Origin: Conchocele bisecta | Lineage: Eukaryota; Mollusca; Bivalvia; Lucinida; Thyasiridae | NCBI GenBank assembly: GCA_029237695.1 | Contig: CM055265.1 | Coordinates: 79,354,447 to 79,418,446 of the forward strand | Length of the DNA stretch: 64,000 nt | Reading direction: 5' to 3' | In this document: positions 11,313 through 19,462 of the stretch, piece after piece | Position numbering within the stretch: the stretch's first letter is position 1 | Layout: each line of letters begins with the position of its first letter | Notes under the pieces: model-generated | Told to the model about the DNA's origin: nothing | What the model saw: only the letters and a program-made list of their open reading frames with translations | The model's database searches: none | Program-made: the position numbers and the translations under genes

Positions 11313-11401
11313 ATTTTTCAAGGGCAAGACTCCATACAGTATTACAAAGGTTGGAATGACGGTCTTATCGAATGGCCTTGCACATGAACTACATAATACA
11401 G
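11313..11401 (+). CDS. short-chain dehydrogenase/reductase, exon B (catalytic Tyr/Lys)
   Basis: It lies between an acceptor ending AAATTCAG and a donor GTACGT. The first base completes the Arg codon from exon A, and 29 codons follow plus one base. The text FFKGKTPYSITKVGMTVL contains the Y-x3-K pair that binds cofactor and substrate in this enzyme family. The next words, NGLAHELHNT, are the usual amphipathic helix. Phase matches the exons on both sides, which supports the assignment although the exon is only 89 bp. Confidence 0.92.
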
Positions 11402-11516
11402 GTACGTCACCACTGGTATAGAGCATGACTGCATAAATTAAACTGTCTCATGCTGAATACCACTCACTTGGTATAAACATTCACAATTATTTATTTTTAT
11501 GCTGCCGGAAAAAAAG

Positions 11517-11905
11517 TTGTTTGTGTTGTTTTTATCTCTATGACCGCTTGCGATATTAATTTGAAACTTCATATACGCATTTATCACTATCCATATTTGT
11601 ATTGTATACCCTACCCATGCTGCCTAAGGTCAAAGATCAAATGACTTTTGTTTGGTAAAACTTACGTTAATTCTTTTTTCAAATTGCTATATCGTTGTGA
11701 CCGCTTGCGATATCAACTTGAAACTATATATACGCATTGACCACCATCCATAGTTTCATTGTATACCCTACCCATGCTGCCCAGGAGCCCAAGGCCAAAT
11801 GACTTGGACTTTCTTTTAAAGCTTACTTCACGTTTTTCAAATTGCTATATCTCTGTGACCGCTTGCGATATCAACTTGAAGCATCATATACGCATTGATC
11901 ACCAT
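11517..11905. repeat. tandem repeat of about 165-175 bp, three units
   Basis: Three diverged units each contain TGACCGCTTGCGATATCAA, ATATACGCATTGA and CCTACCCATGCTGCC followed by a CAAATGACTT block. The same unit type, diverged, recurs at 13780-14660, 15440-15605, 39385-39610 and 52560-52870. Confidence 0.8.
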
Positions 11906-12033
11906 TTATTGTGATTAATAAGCATACCACTCTAATACACAGGATCAAGGACTTTGAATTTCAATCCAGGCGTCATTGGGGAGCATTTGTCGGATTTACC
12001 GACCATCTAGTTTTTCTCATTTCTCATCGAAAA

Positions 12034-12099
12034 TATATGTTGTGACCACTCATTTGAACCGTCTCGACGAGACGGTTCAAATGGTGGTCACAACATATA
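12034..12099. repeat. near-perfect 66-bp hairpin
   Basis: The arms TATGTTGTGACCA...TTTGAACCGTCTCG and their complement meet with no loop at ACGAGA. Only a small mismatch near the middle of the arms breaks the pairing. It probably is a small fold-back element. Confidence 0.88.
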
Positions 12100-12754
12100 C
12101 TTCTGAGAAGAAATAAGGAAAATATTTAGAATTTTCTGTCATGAAAATAATGTACCCTCAGTATGTAAAGGGTTAAATGTATGTAAATTCCATGTGTCAT
12201 GTGAATACAATTGCCTTGTACATTATATGCACCAACCTCGCATGTATGTCATCCATGGAAAACATTTCATTTATGGCAGAAACTATTTACATTTACATTC
12301 TGTGCTGCAAGTTGAGTACCTACACCCATCAATTGAGCTTACTACATTTTGATAAACACATTAGCTCTGGCATGTGACGTCACGGGCATTGTTAATTGGC
12401 TAACGTTTGTTCAACGACATTATCTGTCTCTATGATGTTGTCAATAACAGCGCGCACTTGGAATGACGATTCAATTTTATTTTCACGCCATATCCATGTA
12501 TGGTTATTTACGCTGTTGTAACTACACATGTATGCACCAGAAAATAAAATGTAAATATTAAAATCATCATCTGTTGCATTTATTGTGGTAACAATGGGAC
12601 CCCTCTCCTCTTTGGTGACGGACGCTCATTCATCTCGTTGATAACCGCTGTACCTCGTATATATTAATTAACCCTTACACCTTTATCATAATTTTTTGTC
12701 GTCTGCTGTTTATTTTCTATTTTCCAATTTTATCATAAAAAACATATTATTTTT
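12100..12754. other. intron sequence without recognised features
   Basis: AT-rich intron between exons B and C. A short frame at 12177 has no support as a gene. Confidence 0.35.
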
Positions 12755-12872
12755 TACTTTCGCGTGCGCACGCAATATATATCGCGTGCGCACACAATAG
12801 GTTTTGCGTGCGCACGCGATAGGGTTTTGCGTGCGCACGCGATAGCTATTATGTGCGCACGCGATAGCTTAG
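12755..12872. repeat. GCGTGCGCACGC array
   Basis: Five copies of the alternating purine-pyrimidine palindrome GCGTGCGCACGC (some one base off) are separated by AATATATATC, AATAGGTTTT or GATAGGGTTTT. The spacing is about 22-26 bp. Such sequence readily adopts Z-form DNA. No gene is linked to it beyond lying in an intron. Confidence 0.85.
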
Positions 12873-13382
12873 CCAATGAAACGACGTACTCGTCAGTTTA
12901 GCAGGTTGTCTCCCTTGTCAGAATTTAATCGCCATTTGTATTGTCTGTTGTCTTAAGAAAGTGTGCACTTCTACAATTGCTAATATTAAACAATTATAAG
13001 TATCCTAAGTTGGCCATGTTGACATCATTTGTTGACATAAACAATCATCTATAAATATTCATGGGCGTTATGTACTGTTGATTTCCGATAAATTGGCTAG
13101 GGCACGTGACGTCACGGGGTCAATGGACTATGTCTATTATAGCTTTCTAGGGATGTAGCCGTTTGCCGCCATTTTAGGTGGCCGAATCGACGCCTTATCT
13201 AGAGCAATTTAGAGCTGGAAAATGCATGCTCCCGATAGCTTAGGAGATGATTTGAATTACCAAGTGGTTGACTGATGAAACAGGCGATTGAAAACCACAA
13301 TAAATGCCATATTTGTAAAAGTAAAAGTTTCGATAGTTGATTCATTTTGATTGCCCAGTCGTCCGCAAGTATTAGCATTATT
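12873..13382. other. intron sequence without recognised features
   Basis: Nothing recognised apart from two GTGACGTCACGG-like words (12374 and 13106). Confidence 0.35.
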
Positions 13383-13466
13383 GTCCGCACAGCTCAGGTG
13401 GTAGAGCGCTCGGGAAATGCATTCGACCTGCGTTCCTTTTGTGCGAGTTCGAGCCTCACTCAGTCA
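13383..13466 (+). repeat. tRNA-derived sequence, SINE head or tRNA pseudogene
   Basis: CAGCTCAGGTGGTAGAGCGC matches the internal box A of a tRNA gene, and GCGAGTTCGAGCCTC about 45 bp later matches box B. The 3' arm does not pair with the first seven bases as an acceptor stem should, so it is not a functional tRNA. The sequence that follows could be the body of a short interspersed element. Confidence 0.6.
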
Positions 13467-13779
13467 GATCAGGCCATACGGTGTTCACAATTCATTTACT
13501 GAATAAATATTTCACTATCAAACAACTTGAAGCAAACGATGTATACACATTCTAAATTTGTCGGTAGGTATTTCATAGAAACGACAGTACGGGGTTGGGG
13601 GACTCCTGGGGACGACAAATATACACATCCTCGGCGTTCTCGGCCTCCTAATTCCCAACCCCTGGAAATGTTTGACTATAAATACACCCACACATTGTAT
13701 GTCCGCCGCCCCAGCGCGGGGAAATCATTGGTTGCGCGCTTATACGAGCGAGACATAGTGATCATAATGACGTCCGGGT

Positions 13780-14660
13780 GTCCGTGCGTCCGTGCGTCAG
13801 AAATCTGCGTTAAAGTTTTTAAATACCTTATATCTCTGCAGTCCTAAGTCACATTGACTTGAAACTTCATATGCTTATTAGTTATCATCCATATATTCAT
13901 GCTGTATCCCACTCATGCCCAAGGTCAAATGACTTTTTGCGTTAAATTTTTGCCAAAATTTGCTTTAAAAGTTTTCCTAAAATACTTACTATCTCTGTAA
14001 ATTTGCGTTAAAGTTTTCACATACCTACTATCTCTGTAACCGTAAGCCATATTTGCTTGAAACTGTGTATGCTTATTGGACATCATCCATATAATAATTC
14101 TGTGTCCCACTCATGCGGCCCCTGTGCCCCAATGTCAAGGCCAAATGACTTAGAAGTTTTCGTTATTATTAAAATGCGTTAAAGTTTTTACGTATCTTAT
14201 ATCTCCACAATTGTGACTCCAATTTACTTCCAACTTCCAATACTTTTCATCATCCATATTTTCATTCCATAACCTGCCCATGTGATCCACATGCCGAAGG
14301 TCAAGGTCAAATGACTTTGAAATTTGTGTTAAAGTTTTTACATACCTTATATCTTCACAACGCTTACTCCGATTTACTTCCAACATCCAATATTTCTTAT
14401 TCATCATCCATATTTTCATTCTATAGCCTGCCCATGTGGTCTATACGCCCAAGGTGAAATGAATTTGAAATTTGTGTTAAAGTTTTTACATACCTTATAT
14501 CTCCACAACACTTACTCTGATTTACTTCAAACTTCAAATAATTATTTATTATCATCCATATTTTCATTCTATAGCCCACCCATGCGGCCCACATGCCGAA
14601 GATCAAGGTCAAATGACTTTAAAAGTTGGGTTAAAGCTTTCACATACCTTATATCTCCAC
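13780..14660. repeat. tandem repeat of about 165 bp, about five units
   Basis: Each unit has GCGTTAAAGTTTTTAC, ATACCTTATATCTCCACAA, ATCATCCATATTTTCATTC and CCCATGTGGCC followed by AAGGTCAAATGACTT. The array is preceded by GCGCGCTTATACGAGCGAGA and a GTCCGTGCGTCCGTGCG tract (13735-13798). This head-plus-tract-plus-repeat layout recurs inverted at 52560-52870. Comparable repeats joined to Helitron-like elements are known in bivalves. Membership is inferred. Confidence 0.8.
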
Positions 14661-14844
14661 AACCCTTAATTCAAACTTCAAATAAATACACTCTTAGTAC
14701 ATCAAATGCCTCGGCGGGCTCGACATGCGAGCCGCGGCCATCTGGTTATATGTTAATTCCCAGACCAATCCAATCGTCACAAAATGAATTTATGACTAGT
14801 ACATTTATGAAAAGGGGGTGTTTAATGTGAAAATTACTTGCAAA

Positions 14845-14900
14845 AAGTGCAGATCCTGATGAGACGGCTCGTCACGAGCCGGCTCATCTGGATCTACACT
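14845..14900. repeat. 56-bp palindrome
   Basis: AGTGCAGATCC and GAGACGGCTCGT pair with CACGAGCCGGCTC and GGATCTACACT around a central GTCACGA. One or two mismatches occur. Confidence 0.8.
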
Positions 14901-14958
14901 ATTTGCCAATGCCACTATGCATGCCTGTGGTGTTGAAAGGGTCAATCGTATATTTTAG

Positions 14959-15100
14959 GGGTGAGTATCAGCACACTATGGCCGGCCACAGTGATAAAGT
15001 CACACGTCACAGACATCCGACAAGTCCCCGACAGTGCAATGAGGACACCCGATATATTTGCCGACGCTGTACTTGGCATTGTAAATGAGCCGACGGACAA
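14959..15100 (+). CDS. short-chain dehydrogenase/reductase, exon C
   Basis: The acceptor ends TATTTTAG and the donor is GTAAGT. Two bases complete the Gly codon begun in exon B, and 46 codons follow plus two bases. Text such as TLWPATVIKSHVTD matches the loop after beta-strand 6, and RTPDIFADAVLGIVNEPTDK the C-terminal helix of HSDL2-like dehydrogenases. The reading phase is exactly that required by exons B and D. Confidence 0.92.
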
Positions 15101-15439
15101 GTAAGTGACACAAACAGTGACGATATACAGTGGAACATCTCTAGACCAGACCTAGGGTGTCCAATTTGGATAGGTTCAACTGCATTTTATGCATATGTGC
15201 TTTTTTCAAAAGATATTTTAATTTAAAAAATAAACAGACAATCGTCAGATATTATTATCAGTGCAACCTAATCAAAATTCAACCCACCAATTTTGTTTCC
15301 CAGGTGTCAGGTTTAGAGAGGTTCTACTGTATAATACATTTGATTGTATTAATTAAGTATACACCCGGCATAATGATGTATGTCAAGGTGTATATAGTTT
15401 TTGTATTTCCGTCCGTCCATTCATTTGTCCGTTCGTTCG

Positions 15440-15605
15440 TCCATCCGTGAGATTTGCGTTTTTGGGTACCCATCATCTCTGTGACCACAAGTCAGATCGA
15501 CTTGAATCTTCATATACTTCTTTATCATCATCCATATTTTTATTCAATAGCCCACCCGTGCAGCTTTCTTGCCAAAGTTCAAGGCCAAATGACGTAGACA
15601 ATAGT
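15440..15605. repeat. single diverged copy of the 165-bp repeat
   Basis: GTCCGTTCGTCCATCCGT is followed by TTGCGTTTTTGGGTACC, CATCATCCATATTTTTATTC and GCCAAATGAC, matching the arrays at 11517 and 13780. Confidence 0.7.
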
Positions 15606-15822
15606 TGTTGGTCGGACCAGGTGGCGGTTGTGGGTATCTGTGAGCCCCGTCTCACTTGCTCTAGTTGGATTAACCATTTCACCCGTAAGCGACATAGCTT
15701 GACTAACAGTAATTTCAGACTATTCCCAATCAGAAAATGGGTAGTGTCTTTTGAGATTAAATTTATCGTGTTCCGTTTTGAAACAAAACAAAAATGCTAT
15801 TCATTTATGTAAGCATTCTTTA

Positions 15823-15887
15823 AGCTGCGATTGCCAAATTCATCACTGGAGACTTAACATTGCCTGATGAATTTGGTAAGCGCAGCT
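15823..15887. repeat. 65-bp inverted repeat
   Basis: AGCTGCGATTGCCAAATTCA and its near complement TGAATTTGGTAAGCGCAGCT enclose about 22 bp. Confidence 0.75.
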
Positions 15888-16135
15888 CTTTGAGACAACA
15901 ATGCTTATTGCCCTTGTTACCAGTGTAGACCCAGACCAGCCAGCGCAGTCTGATGAGTGTCTACACTACTCATATGTTATCAATTATTAATTTGTTGAAC
16001 TATGGGGGTTACTGTGTGGCAGATAACAAATTATTATAATACATGTTTGTTTTATTGTTGCCCACATGAAATAACATGGTCTGCAATCCTCTTTATTTCC
16101 AGTATTGGCTATATTTTCACATGGGGAGGATATAG

Positions 16136-16430
16136 AGAATAGTAGGTTAGTGCCGTGAATGGGAAAAAATATATGGCAAGGCTTAGGAAACGGGATGGGC
16201 GAGGCTCTGTCGAGCACATCCCGTTTCCGTGCCGGGCCAAATATTTGTTTCCATTCTCCATTCACGGCACTAACCTACTATTCTATTTATCCCGTCAAAC
16301 ACATACAAATGGCTTTAAATGCAAAAAAAAACAGCCACCGCACATATTTATACGCAGTGATTAGGCTGTATCGACAGGATATCAAAAATGTTTCACGGCA
16401 CATACGCACTGCGTTGACGGGATAAATCTT
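16136..16430. repeat. fold-back element
   Basis: AGAATAGTAGGTTAGTGCCG at 16137 pairs with CGGCACTAACCTACTATTCT at 16265, with AAACGGGATG and CATCCCGTTT pairing inside. A second pair, TTTATCCCGTCAA (16285) and TTGACGGGATAAA (16414), flanks the next 130 bp. The two may be parts of one composite element. Confidence 0.75.
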
Positions 16431-16561
16431 AATCTTACTGGGGTTATACATGGGACCAAGTGATCCACGGTGTAGTAAAGTGTAGACTCATGAGACTCTT
16501 CTTCAGTACTGAATTTTATTTATTGTAATTCCAGTACCGATTGTATGATGCTCCCCTATAC

Positions 16562-16811
16562 GGGGGCTTGTTTCACGAAACTTTGTACGACTAAGATGTT
16601 CGTAAGTGCAAATTTATGATAGTCTGTGAAGTTCACATTAACAACGTTTTCTTGTAAACAATTATTGGATTTACAGTTATTGAGCATAGGCTACATATGC
16701 AGTGCAGCCTATGCTCAATAAATGTAAATCCAGCAAATGCAATTTCCAGACTATCCTATATTTGCACTTTACAAACATTTTAGTCATACAAAGTTTAGTG
16801 AAATGGCCCCC
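16562..16811. mobile_element. fold-back MITE, copy 1
   Basis: The outer arms GGGGGCTTGTTTCACGAAAC and GTTTAGTGAAATGGCCCCCA pair along about 70 bp. A second inner stem is formed by GGATTTACAGTTATTGAGCA and TGCTCAATAAATGTAAATCC. A related copy lies at 39050-39290. It encodes nothing. Confidence 0.82.
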
Positions 16812-16838
16812 ATGTATGTACATTCCCATCTGTATATG

Positions 16839-17076
16839 TAGCTGTGACTGGAGAAATGGCACGTATGTGTATTGTGACCAGTGTAGATCCTGACCAGCCT
16901 GTGCATCCTCACAGTCTGATCAGGGTCTGCACTGTTCGTCATTTCGACAATAAAACTCCCGTCATGCTACTAGCAAACAATATAGATCATTGTCAGTCAG
17001 GCTAGAGGAGTGTGCTATTTGATCAATAGCTACACTGGTCACTAATCCATAAGCCCCATTTCTCCAGTCACAGCCA
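16839..17076. mobile_element. short inverted-repeat element (MITE), copy 2
   Basis: TAGCTGTGACTGGAGAAATG at the left pairs with CATTTCTCCAGTCACAGCCA at the right. The interior GACCAGTGTAGATCCTGACC and the self-complementary TGATCA-rich stretch match the copy at 2100-2337. It ends 60 bp upstream of the last dehydrogenase exon. Confidence 0.82.
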
Positions 17077-17136
17077 CCTATGACCTTGTTGTCGAACGGA
17101 CATAAACGCCCAATCAATCAATCTATATTGCCGCAG

Positions 17137-17326
17137 ACTGAATGGCTCCAACCTGCTGGATGAGGATTACCTAAGGTCGGAGGGTGTGGTTGACTTCAGC
17201 CAGTACCGGTGTGACCCGGAGGTGGAGCCCCCGCGCATGATGCCCCGCACGCTGCCCGACCTCCGCGTGGAGGAGGAGGACGTGAAACTCAATATCCTCA
17301 ACACTGACACCACCAGCAAGTTGTGA
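17137..17326 (+). CDS. short-chain dehydrogenase/reductase, terminal exon D
   Basis: It follows an acceptor ending TTGCCGCAG. Its first base completes the Lys codon from exon C, then 62 codons run to TGA at 17324-17326. The text LNGSNLLDEDYLRSEGVVDF closes the Rossmann domain. A hydrophilic tail follows with PPRMMPRTLPDLRVEEED and ends DTTSKL. The final residues lack a recognised SCP2 domain, unlike HSDL2, and the last three are not a clear peroxisome signal. The last 27 bases of the exon are the first copy of the minisatellite that fills the 3' flank, where a Polinton inserted 323 bp after the stop. Confidence 0.92.
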
Positions 17327-17649
17327 CAGAGAAATACAAATAATGACACCACCAGCAAGTTAGGACACAGAAATATAGATAATGACACCATCAGCAAGTT
17401 GGGACAAAGAAATACAAATCTATAATTAATGACACCATCAGCAAATTGGAACAAAGAAATACCAATCTATAATTAATGACACCATCAGCAAGTTGGGACA
17501 AAGAAATGCAAATCTATAATTAATGACACCATCAGCAAGTTGGAACAAAGAAATACCAATCTATAATTAATGACACCATCAGCAAGTTGGGACAAAGAAA
17601 TACAAATGTATAATTAAGACACATTCAACAAATTGTAACAAAGAAATAT
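17300..17649. repeat. 39/47-bp minisatellite starting in the last codons of the dehydrogenase gene (left part)
   Basis: Units contain GACACCATCAGCAAGTTGGG then ACAAAGAAATACAAATC and TATAATTA. The full unit is 47 bp, and early units are about 39 bp. The first unit, with GACACCACCAGCAAGTTG, encodes DTTSKL at the end of the dehydrogenase. The array is interrupted by the Polinton and resumes at 34571. Confidence 0.93.
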
Positions 17650-17848
17650 AGTAGTAGTAAGGGAGTCAAAATGATACCACCTACCGTGGTATCATTTATA
17701 ACCCTCTATAATACCCCCACCACCCCCGAAAATCAAAAAATTGGTTAACGAGGAAAATTGGGTCTCCCGACAGCAAATTTATGAATTTTTGGAGAAAATA
17801 ATTTTGAAAAGAGGGAGTCCCAATTATATTGGTAATTGACTTTTGAAA
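17650..17848 (+). repeat. Polinton left terminal inverted repeat
   Basis: It differs from the right terminus by two substitutions and one base in an A run over about 199 positions. The homology stops after GACTTTTGAAA. Confidence 0.96.
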
Positions 17849-17877
17849 GTATATATTGGTGTCATAAATACATCATG

Positions 17878-17900
17878 TTTTTTCACGTCCAATTGAACAG
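17878..17900 (+). promoter_or_regulatory. CACGTCCAATTGAACAG motif, left subterminal copy
   Basis: The word, with a preceding T run, stands 31 bp upstream of the start of the broken gene at 17931. The same word occurs twice, head to head, in the polymerase/zinc-finger promoter region at 33977-34033. Shared placement upstream of three genes suggests an element-encoded regulatory or replication site. Confidence 0.6.
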
Positions 17901-17930
17901 AAAAAACAAGTACCAATATTATTAGAGAAA

Positions 17931-18313
17931 ATGGATAATACAATACAATTTGAATTGCAATTTTTTAATGACTGTGTTGAAGAAGTTTACGAAAGCTTAC
18001 GGGGGTTATAATCCTGTATATAAATTCTATAAAATGAGAACACTAGGTGATATCGAATACATGTAAATACCCAGCGTAATTATTACGCTCCGATAAAAAC
18101 GTTGCATTTACAATATTATACCGGCAATTATGTCAACTATACAAGAGGCAAATACGAACATTAAGACAGATAATGCGTATCGGATATGAAACTAAGGTGT
18201 ATTATACAAAAATTTTAAAACCCAACGATTCGTTTACGAATGTACATTTCTACGATATCGCTTATAAAGATATTGAAAAATTATTATTGAAAAAAAAAAC
18301 AAATACTAATTAA
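17931..18313 (+). pseudogene. broken small gene of the Polinton left end
   Basis: An ATG at 17931 opens MDNTIQFELQFFNDCVEEVY, which is lost at a stop 26 codons later. A second frame reads YNPVYKFYKMRTLGDIEYM to about 18066. A third, 18176-18313, reads IGYETKVYYTKILKPND and ends KKKTNTN. The pieces look like one protein of about 120 residues with at least three frame changes. I do not recognise its family. It lies just inside the left terminus, the position where Polintons carry variable accessory genes. Confidence 0.45.
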
Positions 18314-18466
18314 TTTATAGCCGAGTGTATTTTCCTTATCGAAGGTATGTAAACCGGCAATCTGAATTTATCAATTTTATCAACCTCAAGCGGTCGGATA
18401 GGAATGCCGTTGTCATGCAGTTGTTTACCATAGCGACCACATTTGTAGGGATAGAAATAAAAAATG

Positions 18467-18556
18467 TTTAGCTCCAACCGCGGCACGAACCCACGACCAT
18501 CGTCTCCATAGAGTATCGCCTTAACCCACACGACCATGTAGGCTGTTATGATAAAC
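18467..18556 (-). other. tRNA-like sequence, possibly pol III derived
   Basis: Read on the - strand, ATGGTCGTGTGGGTTAAGGC resembles a tRNA box A of the Leu/Ser type. CGTGGGTTCGTGCCGCG forms a full 5-bp T arm with a seven-base loop, and a T run follows at once. The acceptor ends pair poorly and no normal anticodon arm is found between the two arms, so a working tRNA is unlikely. It could be a degraded captured tRNA gene. Confidence 0.35.
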
Positions 18557-18618
18557 ATTACCTAGTGTTGTACAATTATCGATTTACGACAATGTTTCAA
18601 TTACACGGGTTATGAACC

Positions 18619-18786
18619 ATGCGTAAATTGATAGCCGAGGTAAACAGACAGTTATTTATAGCCGAGTGTATCAACAGGCGATTACAGTGTAATCCTCGAC
18701 TGAATTTGTTATGCGATTACGGCGTAATTCTCAGTGAAAAACACATGTTGTATAGGTATGTAAATTTGTTTACTGCACCAATATAA
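18619..18786 (+). CDS. small Polinton ORF, 55 residues, unknown
   Basis: An open frame starts MRKLIAEVNRQLFIAECIN and ends NLFTAPI at a TAA. It is rich in Leu, Asn and Arg, with four cysteines, and has no recognisable domain. Part of it (ATTTATAGCCGAGTGTAT, 18654-18671) is an exact repeat of 18313-18330. This suggests either a duplicated gene fragment or a shared noncoding motif. Weak support as a gene. Confidence 0.35.
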   Translation: MRKLIAEVNRQLFIAECINRRLQCNPRLNLLCDYGVILSEKHMLYRYVNLFTAPI

Positions 18787-18886
18787 GAAAATTAATTTTT
18801 TTTTTTAATTATTTTATAATGGTGCTGTAACATTTCTTCCGACTTTATCTCCAAGTTTTTCCCTAAATTTATCCCAATCAGTACAC

Positions 18887-19451
18887 TCAATTTTGGGCTG
18901 GCATGGTGGCGCGCGCTTTGATTCTTATATCATTTTTTAATTGTTCATATCTCCCCATTTCTTCCACCACGGATTCAAACTCTAAATTTGATATTTTCTT
19001 ATCGGCCAACGCTTTGGACACCATAACGTCGATGTTATTTTTCTTAGACCTGGCGAGAACAGATATTCTATCATGTTTTCTACATTTTTTCTCGAGTTTT
19101 CCACCCGACGCCCTAATTACCATACACAACAACCCAGAAACGGCCGACACCGCACATAAAATCCCCGCTACAGGAACCGTTATAATGGTGGATATAGTTG
19201 CAGCTGTCCCCAAGCCCCACACCCCAACACAGAAACACTCGCTAAGAGGCCGTTGCTAGTACTTCACCCATGTTCACCGCGCGTCTATATTTTTTAGCAT
19301 TTCTTTTTCTATTTGTATATTCTCTAACTAAAATATCCTGCATAGCGACGATATTATTCAACCTAAAATCTGAACTTCTTTCGTTAATTGTACACCGTGT
19401 TGATGGAATGATATTGACAATTGGAAGTGTTGATTCGTTCATGATTTTCAA
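18887..19451 (-). pseudogene. conserved Polinton membrane protein downstream of fibre, frameshifted
   Basis: The - strand frame 19451-19242 starts MKIMNESTLPIVNIIP and carries NNIVAMQDILVREYTNRKR. The protein continues in another frame from about 19222 to 18887, with a hydrophobic stretch (ISTIITVPVAGILCAVSAVS, about residues 85-110) and then a charged, helical C-terminal region (HDRISVLARSKKNNIDVMV). One frame change near 19225-19242 separates them. Proteins with this layout regularly accompany the fibre gene in animal Polintons. Their function is not known. A virion or membrane-associated role is only a guess. It lies 12 bp downstream of the fibre gene in the same orientation. Confidence 0.7.
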
Positions 19452-19462
19452 TATATTAGTAT

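Noticed and set aside
11165..11359. 64-codon frame covering exon B
   Set aside because: The real exon is 11313-11401 in a fixed phase set by splice sites. The rest of the frame is intron.
17167..17454. 95-codon - strand frame
   Set aside because: It is the antisense of dehydrogenase exon D and the minisatellite.
18310..18558. 82-codon - strand frame in the Polinton left end
   Set aside because: It overlaps the tRNA-like block and the frame on the opposite strand, has no recognised motif and no clear promoter. It is left as unproven.
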